Source of the DNA: Lunularia cruciata
Taxonomy: Eukaryota > Streptophyta > Marchantiopsida > Lunulariales > Lunulariaceae
Reading direction: 5' to 3'
Assembly: GCA_948567375.1 (NCBI GenBank)
Contig: OX419759.1
Coordinates: 3,449,303-3,513,302, forward strand
DNA length: 64,000 nt
In this document: piece by piece, positions 1 to 10,000 of the stretch
Layout of the letters: the number at the start of each line of letters is the position of its first letter
Position numbering within the stretch: the stretch's first letter is position 1
The notes under the pieces: generated by a model
What the model saw: the letters and a program-made list of their open reading frames with translations, nothing else
What the model was told of the DNA's origin: nothing
The model's database searches: none
Translations under genes and position numbers: made by a program

Positions 1-165
1 ACAGCTAGTTCATCCTTTATATGGTAAAGATTGCAGACAGACAACTAACAATGGGGCTCAATAGCACTTGGCCTCCTGATCTTTGGCCATCATAGGGTGT
101 ACCATATACTTGGGGTAGATGGCTATTTGGAGTTAGAAGGACCTAACCGCCAACTTGGGGGCAAT
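1..165 (+). mobile_element. 3' internal end and polypurine tract of a Ty3/gypsy element (fragment)
   Basis: This stretch matches, on the opposite strand, the sequence just inside the 3' LTR of the large gypsy element at 25.47-34.87 kb (25,575-25,740). Shared landmarks are the 'ctagttcat', 'tttatatggta' and 'cctcctgatctttg' blocks and the 'acctaaccgcca' run. It ends in a G-rich tract (CTTGGGGGCAAT) directly before the LTR, which fits the polypurine primer for plus-strand synthesis. It is therefore the 3' tail of a second copy of the same family, on the plus strand. The rest of that copy lies left of the window edge. No coding part is visible here. Confidence 0.8.
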
Positions 166-722
166 TGTGGCACTTTAGTGTCTATGTATGACTTATGTGT
201 GAGTTATGTGTCTATAACACATGATGTTGACAACAATGTATGTTGTGTAGCAATGTCTATACGTATGACAACTATCACACCATTTGTAGTGTCACATCTA
301 GATTCCTTGTACATTGGAGTTGCAATGATAATGGTTAGATGTATTTTAGCAATTACCCATAGATTACTTTCCGATGGTCAGATTTGTATTTGGAGTACTA
401 ACTTCATGGTGTAGCCCACTATCAATTTTCACTATTTGCACCATTGGGTGTGCCGTCAATGGGACCCTTAGGGTTTTAGACCTAGCTCAAGTCCAGGGGT
501 ATACTTTCAAAGTGCAGCTCCAAAGAACTCACTTTTCTGATGTTGAGCCTTTGAGTTCTTGGCTATGGTGGACAAAGGCCGGTGAGTGTCACTTGGATTC
601 TCTTAGCTAGAGTGGTTGTGGCTTGAATGTAATCAATGCTTAGTTGTTGGCAGTTTATGGAGTGATAGATCAAGTTTTGATCTGAGTTGAGTTGATTTGA
701 GTGGTGTAAACAAACTGATTAT
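166..722 (+). mobile_element. LTR of the DNMT/PHD-type Ty3/gypsy family
   Basis: The LTR starts TGTGGCACTTTAG and ends near CTGATTA, about 557 bp long. Its first 105 bp match the 3' LTR fragment at 25,470-25,574, and its remaining 456 bp match the 5' LTR fragment at 34,414-34,868 (both on the minus strand). It is thus the only near-complete LTR of this family in the window. A TATA-like 'TCTATAACA' lies about 45 bp in. Divergence from the other two fragments is clearly visible by eye, so the family is not very young. It is followed immediately by another LTR start. Confidence 0.8.
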
Positions 723-812
723 TGTGGCACTTTAGAGTCTAGATATGACTTATGTTTGAGTTATGTATCTATAGTGTATGATGTTGATAGCGATGTATAC
801 ACACACAACAAC
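723..812 (+). mobile_element. second, truncated LTR in head-to-tail arrangement
   Basis: TGTGGCACTTTAGAGTC recurs at 723, directly after the end of the preceding LTR, and continues with the U3-type sequence ('gacttatg', 'gagttatgt', 'gtgtatgatgttga'). Homology stops near 812, where the LINE copy begins, so this LTR keeps only about 90 bp. No internal retroelement sequence separates the two LTRs. Such a junction can come from unequal recombination between elements, from integration of a two-LTR circle, or from a neighbouring copy of the family. Confidence 0.7.
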
Positions 813-2085
813 ACCCCTACTTTCTTCTCATTTTGTGGTTGTTGATAGGTCAATTTTGGAGACTTATGTGACAAAGATGGAGGAAGGATCCTTTCTCTCT
901 AGATATTATTATAGCAGACAAGAGGTAGTCTATCCTCATGGGCATATGAGGACTTTCCATATTTTGCTTCACTATTGTCAGATTGGACTAGAGGTTAATA
1001 GTCTTCCTTGATGGAGAGACAATGTGAGCATACGCTCTATTCTCTCTTAGTTGATTTATTCATTCCTCGGGCTACTAGAGCACATCTTTGCTCTTGCTCT
1101 GCCAAGGGTGTAGGCTCTTGGATCCTAGCTCAATCGTGCATTAGGGCATTTTGACTCGCACCAACTACTTATTTTACAACAATGAGGTTTTGGCTATGTT
1201 TGGTCCACCCATTTGCATCTTCATTACTCACTTGGGAGTGTGGTTCTACACTAGATGTAGCAGTGGTCCATATGACATGGTGTCCTTTTGGAGGACATAG
1301 GATAGCTACCCATGATATTATAAAGGACATAATGTTTGCTATGGCACAAGAGAGTGGATACTTGGCTTGGAGGGAGCATTTGTATGCTTTGCAAATGACA
1401 TGTTTCTAGGCAGACTTATACTTGATCAGAGATGATCAGGTGACAATAGCGGATGTCGTTGTCATAGACCCGACGTGGGATACAATCTCAAAAGGAGTGA
1501 TTACCCATCCCCTTGGATGGGTGGCAAGTGCAGCAGCAGGTGACAATAGCGGATGTCGTTGTCATAGACCCGACGTGGGATACAATCTCAAAAGGAGTGA
1601 TTACCCATCCCCTTGGATGGGTGGCAAGTGCAGCAGCAGGTTGCAAGGTCTCTAAGTATAAGGGCATGCAATGAGGTCACCTCTTTGTTCCTCTAGCCTT
1701 GGAGTTATATGGAGTGATGGACATGGTGTTCAACACATTTGTCATGGAGTACACAAGAGCTTTTCATGTTAGATGCCAAGGGGTACCACTCTCACTCGCA
1801 TACTTTGTAGTATATTTTAGACTGTGTATACATTGCTTTACAAAGGGTAGTGGCGGGTGCAATCTATAGGAGAGCAATCACACTAGTTGATGTTTCTTCA
1901 GATGCTCCAGTTGTTTGTAGACCGTATGACTTGCATAGCTTGGATATCTTAGGTGCAGTAGGGAAGATTTCTCATATAGACTCTATTGGGGCTTAGCCCT
2001 ATTTTACCTTTTTGTCTCTCTCTTGTACAGCTTGATGGGGTCTTCTCATCCTTCATGCTTTCTACGTGGTCACCCTTCACTTTGT
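813..2085 (+). mobile_element. 5'-truncated non-LTR (LINE-like) retrotransposon, copy A
   Basis: About 1.27 kb aligns collinearly, at roughly 80% by eye, with the minus-strand copy at 48,165-49,345. Frames here read a C-terminal domain with 'CPFGGHRIATHD', then 'AMAQESGY', 'VTIADVVVIDPTWD' and, after 1640, 'VPLALELYG'-like residues. This HD ... D-V-V-V-x-D-P pattern is typical of the region after the reverse transcriptase in a widespread plant RT family, and it resembles a PD-(D/E)XK (restriction-like) nuclease; that reading is inference. The reverse transcriptase part is absent, so the copy is 5' truncated, as usual for target-primed insertion. Several stops and shifts show it is inactive. 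The 3' end carries the shared tail (TCTCTCTTGTACAGCTTGATG ... TACGTGGTCACC). Confidence 0.75.
1441..1640 (+). repeat. perfect 100-bp tandem duplication inside LINE copy A
   Basis: Units 1441-1540 and 1541-1640 are identical base for base as far as I can read, both beginning TGACAATAGCGGATGTCG. The sister LINE copy at 48.6 kb has the segment once. The unit spans the DVVVIDPTWD part of the nuclease-like domain. One hundred is not a multiple of three, so the duplication shifts the frame. Identity within an otherwise eroded element implies a very recent event or an assembly artefact. Confidence 0.95.
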
Positions 2086-2930
2086 GATTTCATTTTGTTG
2101 TTTTCCTATTTATGCTTCATTCTTCTTACTCTTTGCCTTTGTTTACTTGTTTGAATCATTTGTTTACTTGTTTGAATCATATTGCTCCCCACTTTGAGTG
2201 CATCGATGTTGTTTTTATTTAATGAGCTTTTATCTTACAACTACTTCACTAAAAAGTCATGGTGCTTCTTGGATATTGCTCTACTAACCAATGTTGTTTA
2301 TTTCAGGAATTCATCATCGATGTTGTTTTGATTTAATGAGCTTTTATCTGACAACTACTACATTAAACAATCATGGTGCTTCTTGGATATTGCTCTATTA
2401 ACCAGTGTTGTTTATTTCAGGGATTCATCAGGTATGTTGTTTGATTACTTCTCTTCTCACTGTGATGTTTTCTTGGCTGGGTTTCATTTCTACGGCTAGA
2501 TTATTACGACTTTGTTTCCTACACTTTTACTTGCTTATACTTTGTAAGATGCTAGAATTTGATGATTGCGGCTGCACTCCTATTTTTCCTATTTTCTAGT
2601 TCAACACACAGTTTTCGCCTATTCTTTATTCAACATTCATACTTAGTCTGAGGGCACTTTGGGGAGCATTTGAGTTTGCCCTGGCACTCATGAGTTCTTG
2701 AGCAGAAACTCGAGACCAGAAGTATTAACACTTGTTCAGTTCTTCGGCTCTAGGCGAATGTGCTTTCGTGGAGGTTTATTATGGTTACCTTTTGCTTCCT
2801 TCTATTGTTTAGCATTTTCAGGTCTCAAGCAACCATAGTTCTTAACAGGTGCATACATATTGTATTTAATGGGTTCTTGATATCCCCTTCCTTGAACGGT
2901 TTCTAAACTCATTCCCTAGTATATAACCAG
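2086..2930 (+). repeat. terminal-repeat-like sequence of a Penelope-like element, copy A
   Basis: This block is collinear with 15,880-16,930. Shared stretches include 'tatgcttcattcttcttact', 'tggtgcttcttggatat', 'gactgc/gattgc ... tgcactcctatttttcc', 'ggcactcatgag' and the 'taatgggttctg/ttgatatc' end. The second copy directly follows a Penelope-type reverse transcriptase, while this copy precedes a GIY-YIG coding relic. That arrangement suggests the pseudo-LTR or UTR repeat found at both ends of PLEs; this is inference. No coding potential is seen. The left edge coincides with the 3' end of LINE copy A. Confidence 0.6.
2201..2428 (+). repeat. 114-bp imperfect tandem duplication
   Basis: Two units starting CATCGATGTTGTT at 2201 and 2315 each run through 'tttaatgagcttttatct', 'catggtgcttcttggatattgctct' and 'tgtttatttcagg'. 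They differ at only about a dozen positions. The homologous block near 15,995 has a single unit, so the duplication arose after the two copies separated. Just upstream, a roughly 20-bp unit (TTTGTTTACTTGTTTGAATC) is also doubled near 2143-2180. Confidence 0.85.
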
Positions 2931-4105
2931 TAAGCACATTGAGAGTGCAATGGCACGGCTCGTCCTCTGCCACTTCCCGATTTTATTTAGAAGTGGTACC
3001 CACTGCGTCTTTTGAAAATTTGAAAGCCTTGCGACAATAGCGGTTTAGGTAAGGTAAGCACATCCATTTTGTATACGCCTCATCACATATTTCTTGCAAT
3101 TAGATTTTCTTGATAACCGTAGGCGGATGGTTTTCTTATTTTTCTGTTATTGTTTCGTGTTTGATTTTCATCGGCAATTTACCGTACACCTTATAGCTTG
3201 TTACACCTCATAGTTTGCTACTAGTATTGAGTAGGAAAGATTTAGATAAGGTTTTTTTGCTTGCCACTACTTTCAATTTATATTCATCTCATCTACTTCA
3301 GTTTTTTTCTATTCATTCGGTTCCTTTAGATTATGATTTCATCGACTCTTCATTATTTTCACCGTTTCTTCAATTTCACAGTTTTCTTTTTTCTTGATTC
3401 TTGGTTTGACCCACCCCTTCATTTCCGGTAACTCAAAGCCATTTACATTTACTCTACGATAATTACATTTTCTTGGTGATATTAACTTCTTCACCCATTT
3501 CAGTTATCTAGATTTTCTTTTGTCCACTCCCACCTCATCCACCTCCCTCTCTTCCACTAAGTCAGTTCCACCTGTATGTTGGCTTATTACCACCGTCTCT
3601 TCCTTTTTGTTTACCCCCTTCCGTTCCGTACCCACCCGGCTTCTGTTATATATACCCAATGACTTCTCGTTCTCCCAATTCTCCCATTCATGAACTGATT
3701 CCGTCCTCATTTTCTCTATATTGAATGATTTCTCCTCTTCCGTCCCCACCCGGCCTTTTATTACATATACCCAATAATTTCTCGTTCTCCCAGTTGCCGT
3801 TCATCGAACCTCAATTCTCATTTCTCTATGCCCAATGATTTGTTTAGCACCTTCTTCTGTTAGAAATACCCAATCATTTCTCTTTTCCTTACGCTTGTAT
3901 GTTTACCCCGCTGCCGTTCCATGCCAAATCCGCCTTCTATTACATATACCCAATCTAATATTCTAATGATTTTCTACTTCCATCTACCAATACCCAATGA
4001 TTTTCTCTTGTCGTTACCCTATATTTCCTCTCCACTTTTTTCATCCAACAATGGGATCCCTCTCTTCACCACTCAATTTAATACAAGTTTTTTTTATATT
4101 ATATA
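2931..4105 (+). other. non-coding leader with a dispersed ATACCCAAT motif
   Basis: No credible gene lies here. Between about 3650 and 4010 a short motif (ATACCCAATGATTT and near variants) recurs about six times at irregular spacing, often followed by 'TCTCGTTCTCCCA', as if from an old decayed tandem array. The stretch sits between the PLE terminal-like repeat and the GIY-YIG reading frame, so it may be a 5' leader of that element. The minus-strand frame at 3504-3749 is low-complexity and looks fortuitous. Confidence 0.45.
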
Positions 4106-4546
4106 GTGGTTCTTAACCATAGTGCTGCATCTTCTGCCTTACAACGTACCCACTTCACTCTTTACTCACCTCCCTTTTATAATATTTCTCCACTTCTTTA
4201 CTTTTTGGTGTTAGCCATGTCTCATTTCAATACAATTTCATCCCTTAATCTAGGGAATACTTTTCCTTCTCCAGGCAGAATTCATTGGCCCTCTGTTCGT
4301 ACCCGCATCCTTACATCTTACTATTCTACGAACCATGATCCCATGCTAAGGAGATTGCGGGAGCTCAGGATTCTTCACACTGGGGATTTCTGGATGCTTC
4401 ATCCTCTAAATGGTGTGATTTATGTGATTTATTCCTTTAGGAGCAGGAAGTGTTATTTAGGTCAAACTTTGGGATCAGCCTTCAACAGATTTCAACAACA
4501 GATTTCACTGTTCCTACGGGAAAACACTGGCTATGCTCCAATCTGA
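4106..4546 (+). CDS. GIY-YIG endonuclease-like relic, probably of a Penelope-like element
   Basis: The 146-residue frame contains 'GVIYVIYSFRSRKCYLGQT' followed by 'FNRFQQQ' in its last third. This fits the two strands of a GIY-YIG nuclease core (IYVI ... YLGQT, then an R-F-x-x-H/Q helix). The first methionine is at 4106, but a start at 4217 (MSHFNTIS) is equally possible because the early residues look non-conserved. GIY-YIG domains are the nuclease of Penelope-like retroelements. In the Chlamys/naiad branch the domain sits before the reverse transcriptase, which would fit this position upstream of the PLE RT at 13.3 kb on the same strand. A stand-alone nuclease relic is the alternative. Weak similarity may continue in other frames to about 4720. 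Confidence 0.55.
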   Translation: MVLNHSAASSALQRTHFTLYSPPFYNISPLLYFLVLAMSHFNTISSLNLGNTFPSPGRIHWPSVRTRILTSYYSTNHDPMLRRLRELRILHTGDFWMLHPLNGVIYVIYSFRSRKCYLGQTLGSAFNRFQQQISLFLRENTGYAPI

Positions 4547-4720
4547 TGCCTTCTAGTATACTCCACCAACAGCGAAAATAGCTAAGTTCGGTTTTGAAAA
4601 CTTCCATTTATTCGCTATAAGCAAGCTTTTGGAATTAATCTCATAGAGTAGAAGAACTTTCTCGATCTGACTCCTCAGTTCTTGGATTCTGAATGGGTAC
4701 AATAGGGGGTTTAAGAAATA

Positions 4721-5279
4721 GTTCTACTAAGCTCTGTATATTTTCATATAGATTATTATGAAGCATTGACTAAATCGGCATGGGGTGCGGGCGGGAGGAA
4801 GAAAGAGTCCCACTATGAAGTTCTGGCCAAGTTCTTTATTATTAGCATAATCCATAAGAGGTGGTTCATATAAAATAAGGGATATGGAGTTTTCAGATGT
4901 CACACCATAATTAATTACATAATTGCAAATTAATTACATATTAGGGTTAATAAAGTGCCTCATTTAGGTTAGGATGAATGTGGCGGCCACCAAAGGGGGC
5001 AATGGTGTGATGTATGAGAACACCAATGACTGAGAAAATTGACTGCCGAGTTGGGAGGTTTATATGCAAGATGATGAGAACCTGAAAATTGACTGTGGAG
5101 TGGGAAGATTTGAGTGCATGTTGTGTGAAGTTTGGAAGGAGGAGTGAATTAGTTTGGAATGGGAAGATTTGAGTGCGTGTTGTGTGAAGGTTGGAAGGAG
5201 GAGTCAATTTGTTTGAAGCACACTACCCAAAATTCTCAATTTCATTATTTAAAAAGTTTCATGTTCTAGTACTAGTTAC
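4721..5279. other. unassigned spacer with a 59-bp tandem duplication
   Basis: There is no recognisable gene. A short tandem duplication with period 59 lies at about 5096-5215; units begin TGGAGTGGGAAGATTTGAG and TGGAATGGGAAGATTTGAG and share 'gttgtgtgaag' and 'ttggaaggaggagt'. An AT-rich patch with repeated TTAATTACATA occurs near 4910-4940. The minus-strand frame over the duplication is a by-product of the repeat. Confidence 0.6.
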
Positions 5280-6660
5280 AAAATGGAATTTCTGATCTTG
5301 TTCTCTTGTTTTGTGTGCATAGAATAGAGATGCCAAGAAGGTGTTATCTTTGGTGATTAAGAATCAAGTCAAGAGAACATGCCAAGAGAGAGCATTCAAA
5401 TAGAAATAACTAGAAATATTAGAAAATGTATTCAATGGATTATTTAATTAGATTTAGAGATCTCACTACAAAGATTAGAAAATGAAGATGAAGAAGTAGG
5501 AGGAGATTTAGATATGCTAGAATTATTGATAAGTAGGTGGGAGTATGCACATACACATTGATACTTGAAACCCCAAGTTACTTATCCTTGTAGTTGATAA
5601 TTTGTGATAAATTATTTTAGAAATCTAGATATGAAGGCCTTTTGCCAACTTACTTATTGGATGTCATTTATTTTTTAACAATAGTAGATTAGATTAAAAC
5701 TCACATTATGTTTTTGAAAGCTATGAAAGAGCGCACACACCAGTGTGGATCCAAGAAGCTCTAGCTCTGGATAGATTTGGACATCATGGCAATGGAACTT
5801 GTGTTGCATGTGGGTTAAATATTTGTTGCATTAGTGCTGGTTGAACAATTGAGATAGAGTTATACAACCATATTAGATTTAATGAGGAGTCAAGTTGCAT
5901 GGCTTGAGCACAAGGAAAGGAGGATATTGACAGTTTTTGCTCAGAAAGGTTTACTTGGTTGTGTTGGTTTGGTATATGGAACATTGTTTCCTCTTGCTGC
6001 TTGACCCACCATGGATGGAGAAATTTATTTCAGCTGCAAGGGATCATATTCCATAAGTGGCCAACTGACTTGTGATGATAAAAGGAGAAATATAATTTTT
6101 TCTAGAGGTAAGTTCTCTGTTTTATTTTGTTCTTTTTTTCAACTCATTGGCACTCCTCTTCATATTATTGCAAGATTTTATTAAAAGTATGATTTGATTT
6201 GTTTATTTGGAGGAATGCCAAGATCATGTCACAACATGACTTGTTTGAAAAAATCATCATTATGGAATGATTTGAACTAGAGAGGGTCATACGTTTGAGG
6301 AAAAGGAGTACCTTTTAGGTGATTTTGGTTATGTACCCATGCATTACCTAGTCCCCGCTTTCAAGCAAGCCCAATCAAAGGACAAGCAAGAGTTTAGCAA
6401 ATATTTGGCAAAGGCAAGGATGATAAATGAGCATTTTATAGGAGTATTGAAAGCTAGATGGCATTCTCTTTGTGAGCTAAGAGTGCAACTTAAACACAAT
6501 AGTAGAAATGCATATTTGTTAAAATGGATTTTATTGTGTTCGATTTTACATATTTTTTTTATCAACAGGTCAGACATTTGGTCAAAAGATGATAGTGGAT
6601 TTCCTAAAGAAGCTCAAATAGATCAAGAAATGCCTTTCATGGTATAAAACTTGATAGAGA
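5280..6660 (+). mobile_element. PIF/Harbinger-like DNA transposon relic (DDE_Tnp_4 transposase)
   Basis: Frames on the plus strand show the order of a DDE_Tnp_4 transposase. 'RFGHHGNGT' lies near 5773. 'GCVGLVYGTLFPLAA' near 5955-5995 corresponds to the usual VGFVDGT block, with tyrosine where the first catalytic aspartate is expected. 'LLGDFGY' near 6315 holds the second aspartate. In the 6339-6647 frame, 'LVPAFKQAQ ... NEHFIGVLKARW' contains the expected glutamate helix, then 'ILLCSILH'. The style is closest to the PIF/Harbinger-like transposases common in fungi and also present in plants. Several stops and shifts, plus the altered first acidic residue, mark it as dead. A GTAAGT ... TTGCAAG pair near 6115-6175 could be an intron. 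I could not define terminal inverted repeats. Confidence 0.65.
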
Positions 6661-8893
6661 AGAAAGTAGATCAATAGTGATGCAACACTACCTTGATTAT
6701 CACCTTGATCATAATCTTGAATGAGTTTCTCTATAATAAATTATTTATTCTTGAATTCTTCATATCTTGTAATGTTTCTTGTACTTTATCACCAACACCA
6801 AGCTTACAAAAATTTTTTCTTCCTTGACCATGACAGGATCTTTATGTAAAATTTCAAGAAGAATGCTCGGGGACACCTTGCGTACATTTGCATGCACTTA
6901 TTTTACACTAAAAAGGCCAAGTGTCCTCCAAGTTTACACTCCAAAGTTGTTGGATAGCGCTTGAAGGTACCAACTCTGAAGTAGATGTTGCTAGATGTTG
7001 TTGGTTGACACCAAGTGTGAAAAAGACCATATTAATATTGGTTGGTAAGGGTGGCGCCAGCCGAAAGTTGCCCATAGACACTGGTGGGCGTTGGGAGCCA
7101 CCCTCCAGCTTGTTTAAATTTGGTTGGTGCTTATTGGCACTTGATGGCCCCACATGATAGCACTCATAAGCGCTTGGGCTAAAAGTAATGCTTGGGTGCA
7201 CCGGTTGGCGATGTGGCATGCCGCATGTTGCCATTGGTTGCCACTCATGATTCAAATTCTTTCTCCTTGAATTTGGGTTCTTTCCACTAAAATAAAAATT
7301 AAGTTAGTAAGGAATATAAATATATTTTTTGCATGGGGCTATATAAACCCTCCTCTTGCACATAGGTTTCACATTTTCTAGAATTGAACCATTTTCAAGA
7401 AGTCATTTGGACAAGAACTATTTGCACTTTGCACTTGAGCTGCATGGGTGTTCAAAGGAGGAGAGTGTTTAGGTTGGTTTAGAGCATTATGGAGTTTCAA
7501 AGGTGTTTTGAGTGCTGAGTGCTAAGTGCTAAGTGCTAATTGAGTTTCTAGGCAGAGATTTAGTGGTTTGGTTCAAGAGATTTACAATTGATCAGACTTC
7601 AAAACTAAGAAGGATTATCAGAATTTGAAACTGAAAAGGAGGGGAGGATTCAAAATTGGGAAGGAGAGGAGAGAGTTCATGAGTAGTTTTTGAACACAAG
7701 TGAGAAAGAAGAATAGAGCAAGGAACCAAATTCTTCAAAATTCCTATATTTACATATCCATGATAGAAATTTGGAGATATGAGAATATTGTTGACGGTCC
7801 GAACATGAGAAATACATAAGAAAGAGATTGATTTATTTCTTTTCATAAAATTCAACACCCAATGAACTTCATCAAATGGTGTTGGCTAGAAAAAACATCA
7901 GATTCAAACCACTATAATTGGAATTCAAGAGGTCAATCTCAATGTAACTAGTCTCAAAATTCCTCTTGGCATTCAATACCTATATGCCAAGGTATTATTC
8001 TGGTCTTCTTAAATTTTTTTCTCCATTCCACTCTAATTGTAAAACATTCAACCTCTATATTTCATATTTCTCCACCTTAGGCATCATGATTCTCAATGCC
8101 TATAAGCATCACCTAAAGCAAATTGTGTCTATCTTGTAGCACCTTCTTGTGCTACCCCACATCAACAAGCATCACACTGCACCTTCTTGCACCAGCCCAT
8201 GTCTGTGGGTGTCACTCGGCATTGTCCATAGTAAAAAACCTAAACCCTTATGTTCCACAACATCCACAAGCATCCAACACTATTTGTACCTTTTTCTGTT
8301 TAAAGCCCTATCTTGTAGTAGCACCCAACACAACTGTGCCTTGCCGGCAACACTGGCGGCCTTTTACATGTGGCTCCAAGCGTTGCTTTGCACTCTGTGT
8401 CACATCACTCCACGCTTTGCACCATGAAGACTGTCTGCCAGTGCCGGCAGGCATCACTCCATGATATTCCCACCCTTAAACCCTATCATGTGTTTGTAAC
8501 AAGCAGTGGCCAGCAGCACTCCTCCCTTTTTTCCTGTTGGGGCAGTCTTTGAGCAGCACCTATTATCTTAAGTTGTAAGGATTGAGGTTTAAGGTTTTTT
8601 TCTTGGTGGTTTTGTAGGTTCTTCCATGTACGGGGTTTGTGAGTTCTTGGGACAAGAATTCTTGGTAAAAGGAAGGCATTTTCAATTGATAGTGGATATA
8701 GTTAGATGCAATTGCCATGCCAAGAGGGAGGACTGTTTTTTATACAACTATTTCAGATTGGTTGCCACATAGGGATAGGGTTGCAAAAAGGTATATTGCA
8801 AGGCAATGTGTGTATCTCATGTTTAGGGCTTTCTTCCAATTGATGGGTGCACTTTTTGCACCAACTATTAGGCCCAAGGATTGTACATGAGCA
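6661..8893. other. unassigned repeat-derived region
   Basis: I see no gene. A TATA-like run (GGGGCTATATAAACCC) at about 7325-7345 followed by A/T-poor transcribed-looking sequence could be an LTR or promoter remnant. Sequence at 6990-7250 and again at 11,460-11,840 is unusually rich in 'tggca/tgcca' and GGC/GCC words compared with its surroundings, hinting at a shared repeat of unknown class. Overlapping frames at 8123-8552 have no recognisable domain. Confidence 0.4.
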
Positions 8894-9241
8894 TTGGTAC
8901 TCAACACCAAGACAAAGTTGAGGAGATTTGGTACGGAGGATTATGATTGGGGAGAGTTAGCATTTAGAGCTATCATTGCTGAGGTGGGGAATTTGCAAAG
9001 CCAATTGAGGAGTCCTCAAGGATGTAGGTTCAAAGCCACCTTCCTTGGGCAGATACTCACTCATCTCTTTGTGGCAAGAGGTTTCATTTTTGAGGAGGAC
9101 GTGATGTACTTGAGAGATGGAGAAGAAGAGATTATTTACAAGGGAGAGCATGATGATGATCATGAAGATGCAAATAGCTTGGATGAGAATGAGACTACTC
9201 ATGATGGGGAGGATGAGGAAGAAGATGAGGATGGTGAGTGA
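8894..9241 (+). CDS. small hypothetical ORF with acidic tail
   Basis: The frame codes 115 residues. Residues 1-85 are mixed and moderately globular (WGELAFRAIIAEVGNL, then TFLGQILTHLFVARGFIF). The last 30 are almost all Asp and Glu. The same sense probably continues upstream of the first methionine (about 8750-8890), where 'RLPHRDRVAKRYIARQCVY'-like residues can be read, so this may be the end of a longer decayed protein. I do not recognise the family. Acidic tails of this kind occur in transposon-borne proteins as well as nuclear proteins. Nothing nearby helps assign a role. Confidence 0.3.
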   Translation: MVLNTKTKLRRFGTEDYDWGELAFRAIIAEVGNLQSQLRSPQGCRFKATFLGQILTHLFVARGFIFEEDVMYLRDGEEEIIYKGEHDDDHEDANSLDENETTHDGEDEEEDEDGE

Positions 9242-9340
9242 TTGATTAGATTTGAATTGTGGCATATATATTTTTATAGATTTGTATATATTAGTATGAT
9301 TGAAAACATACAAAGTTCTATTGTTTATACTATTACCAGA

Positions 9341-9566
9341 TTTAATAAATGAGTTGATTTGACATGCTTTAATTAATGAAATTTTGAACTTGTGTATTTA
9401 CTTGATTCAAAAATGAAATTTTATTTGATGGAGGACTAAGTGTACCATGGTAATTTAATAAATGAGTTAATTTAACATGCCTTAATTAATGAACTTGTGA
9501 ACTTGTGTATTTACTTGATTCAAAAATGAATTTTTATTTGATGGATGACTAAACGTACCACTTGTG
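9341..9566 (+). repeat. 113-bp imperfect tandem duplication
   Basis: Units begin TTTAATAAATGAGTT at 9341 and 9454. Both contain 'catgc(t/c)ttaattaatgaa', 'cttgtgtatttacttgattc' and 'tttatttgatgga(g/t)gactaa'. Identity is roughly 88% by eye. The array lies just downstream of the acidic-tail ORF, in non-coding DNA. Confidence 0.85.
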
Positions 9567-9849
9567 TGTTCAACAAATTCATGTTGAGACATAGCCCTTA
9601 CCAATTGTGAGGTTAGGTCATGATAGTTGGGTTAGGAAAGTCACTTCTACATCTTCATCCTTTGAGATAGCTCCTTCTCCCTATTCTTCCCATTCTCCCC
9701 TTTCTTCATCCATGGAGGGGGCACTTGACCCCACACATTTCAGAGTACCTTCACCTTCTTCTTGTTCTATTGAAATCATATGTGTTTTAGATTATTGTGT
9801 TCGAGTGGCTAAGGAGGGAGAAAGCCATCTCCTTGAGCGGTAGAGGCAA

Positions 9850-10000
9850 TTGGGGAGTGTAGAGGAGCAAGAGAGATTAGTGCTTGAGTGCTAGAGTAGA
9901 TTAAAGAGTGTAGAGGAGTAAGGGAGATTAGTTCTTGAGTGCAATAGTAGATTGAAGAGCTTTGAGGAGCATGGTAGATTGTTATTTTAGAGGAGAGGAA
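9850..10000 (+). repeat. roughly 52-bp short tandem repeat, about three units
   Basis: The unit 'gagtgtagaggag(c/t)aag(a/g)gagattag' followed by 'ttgagtgc' and 'agtagatt(a/g)aa' occurs near 9855 and 9906, with a third decayed unit ('gagctttgaggagcatggtagattg') near 9956. The minus-strand frame across it is a product of the repeat and is not called as a gene. Confidence 0.7.
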
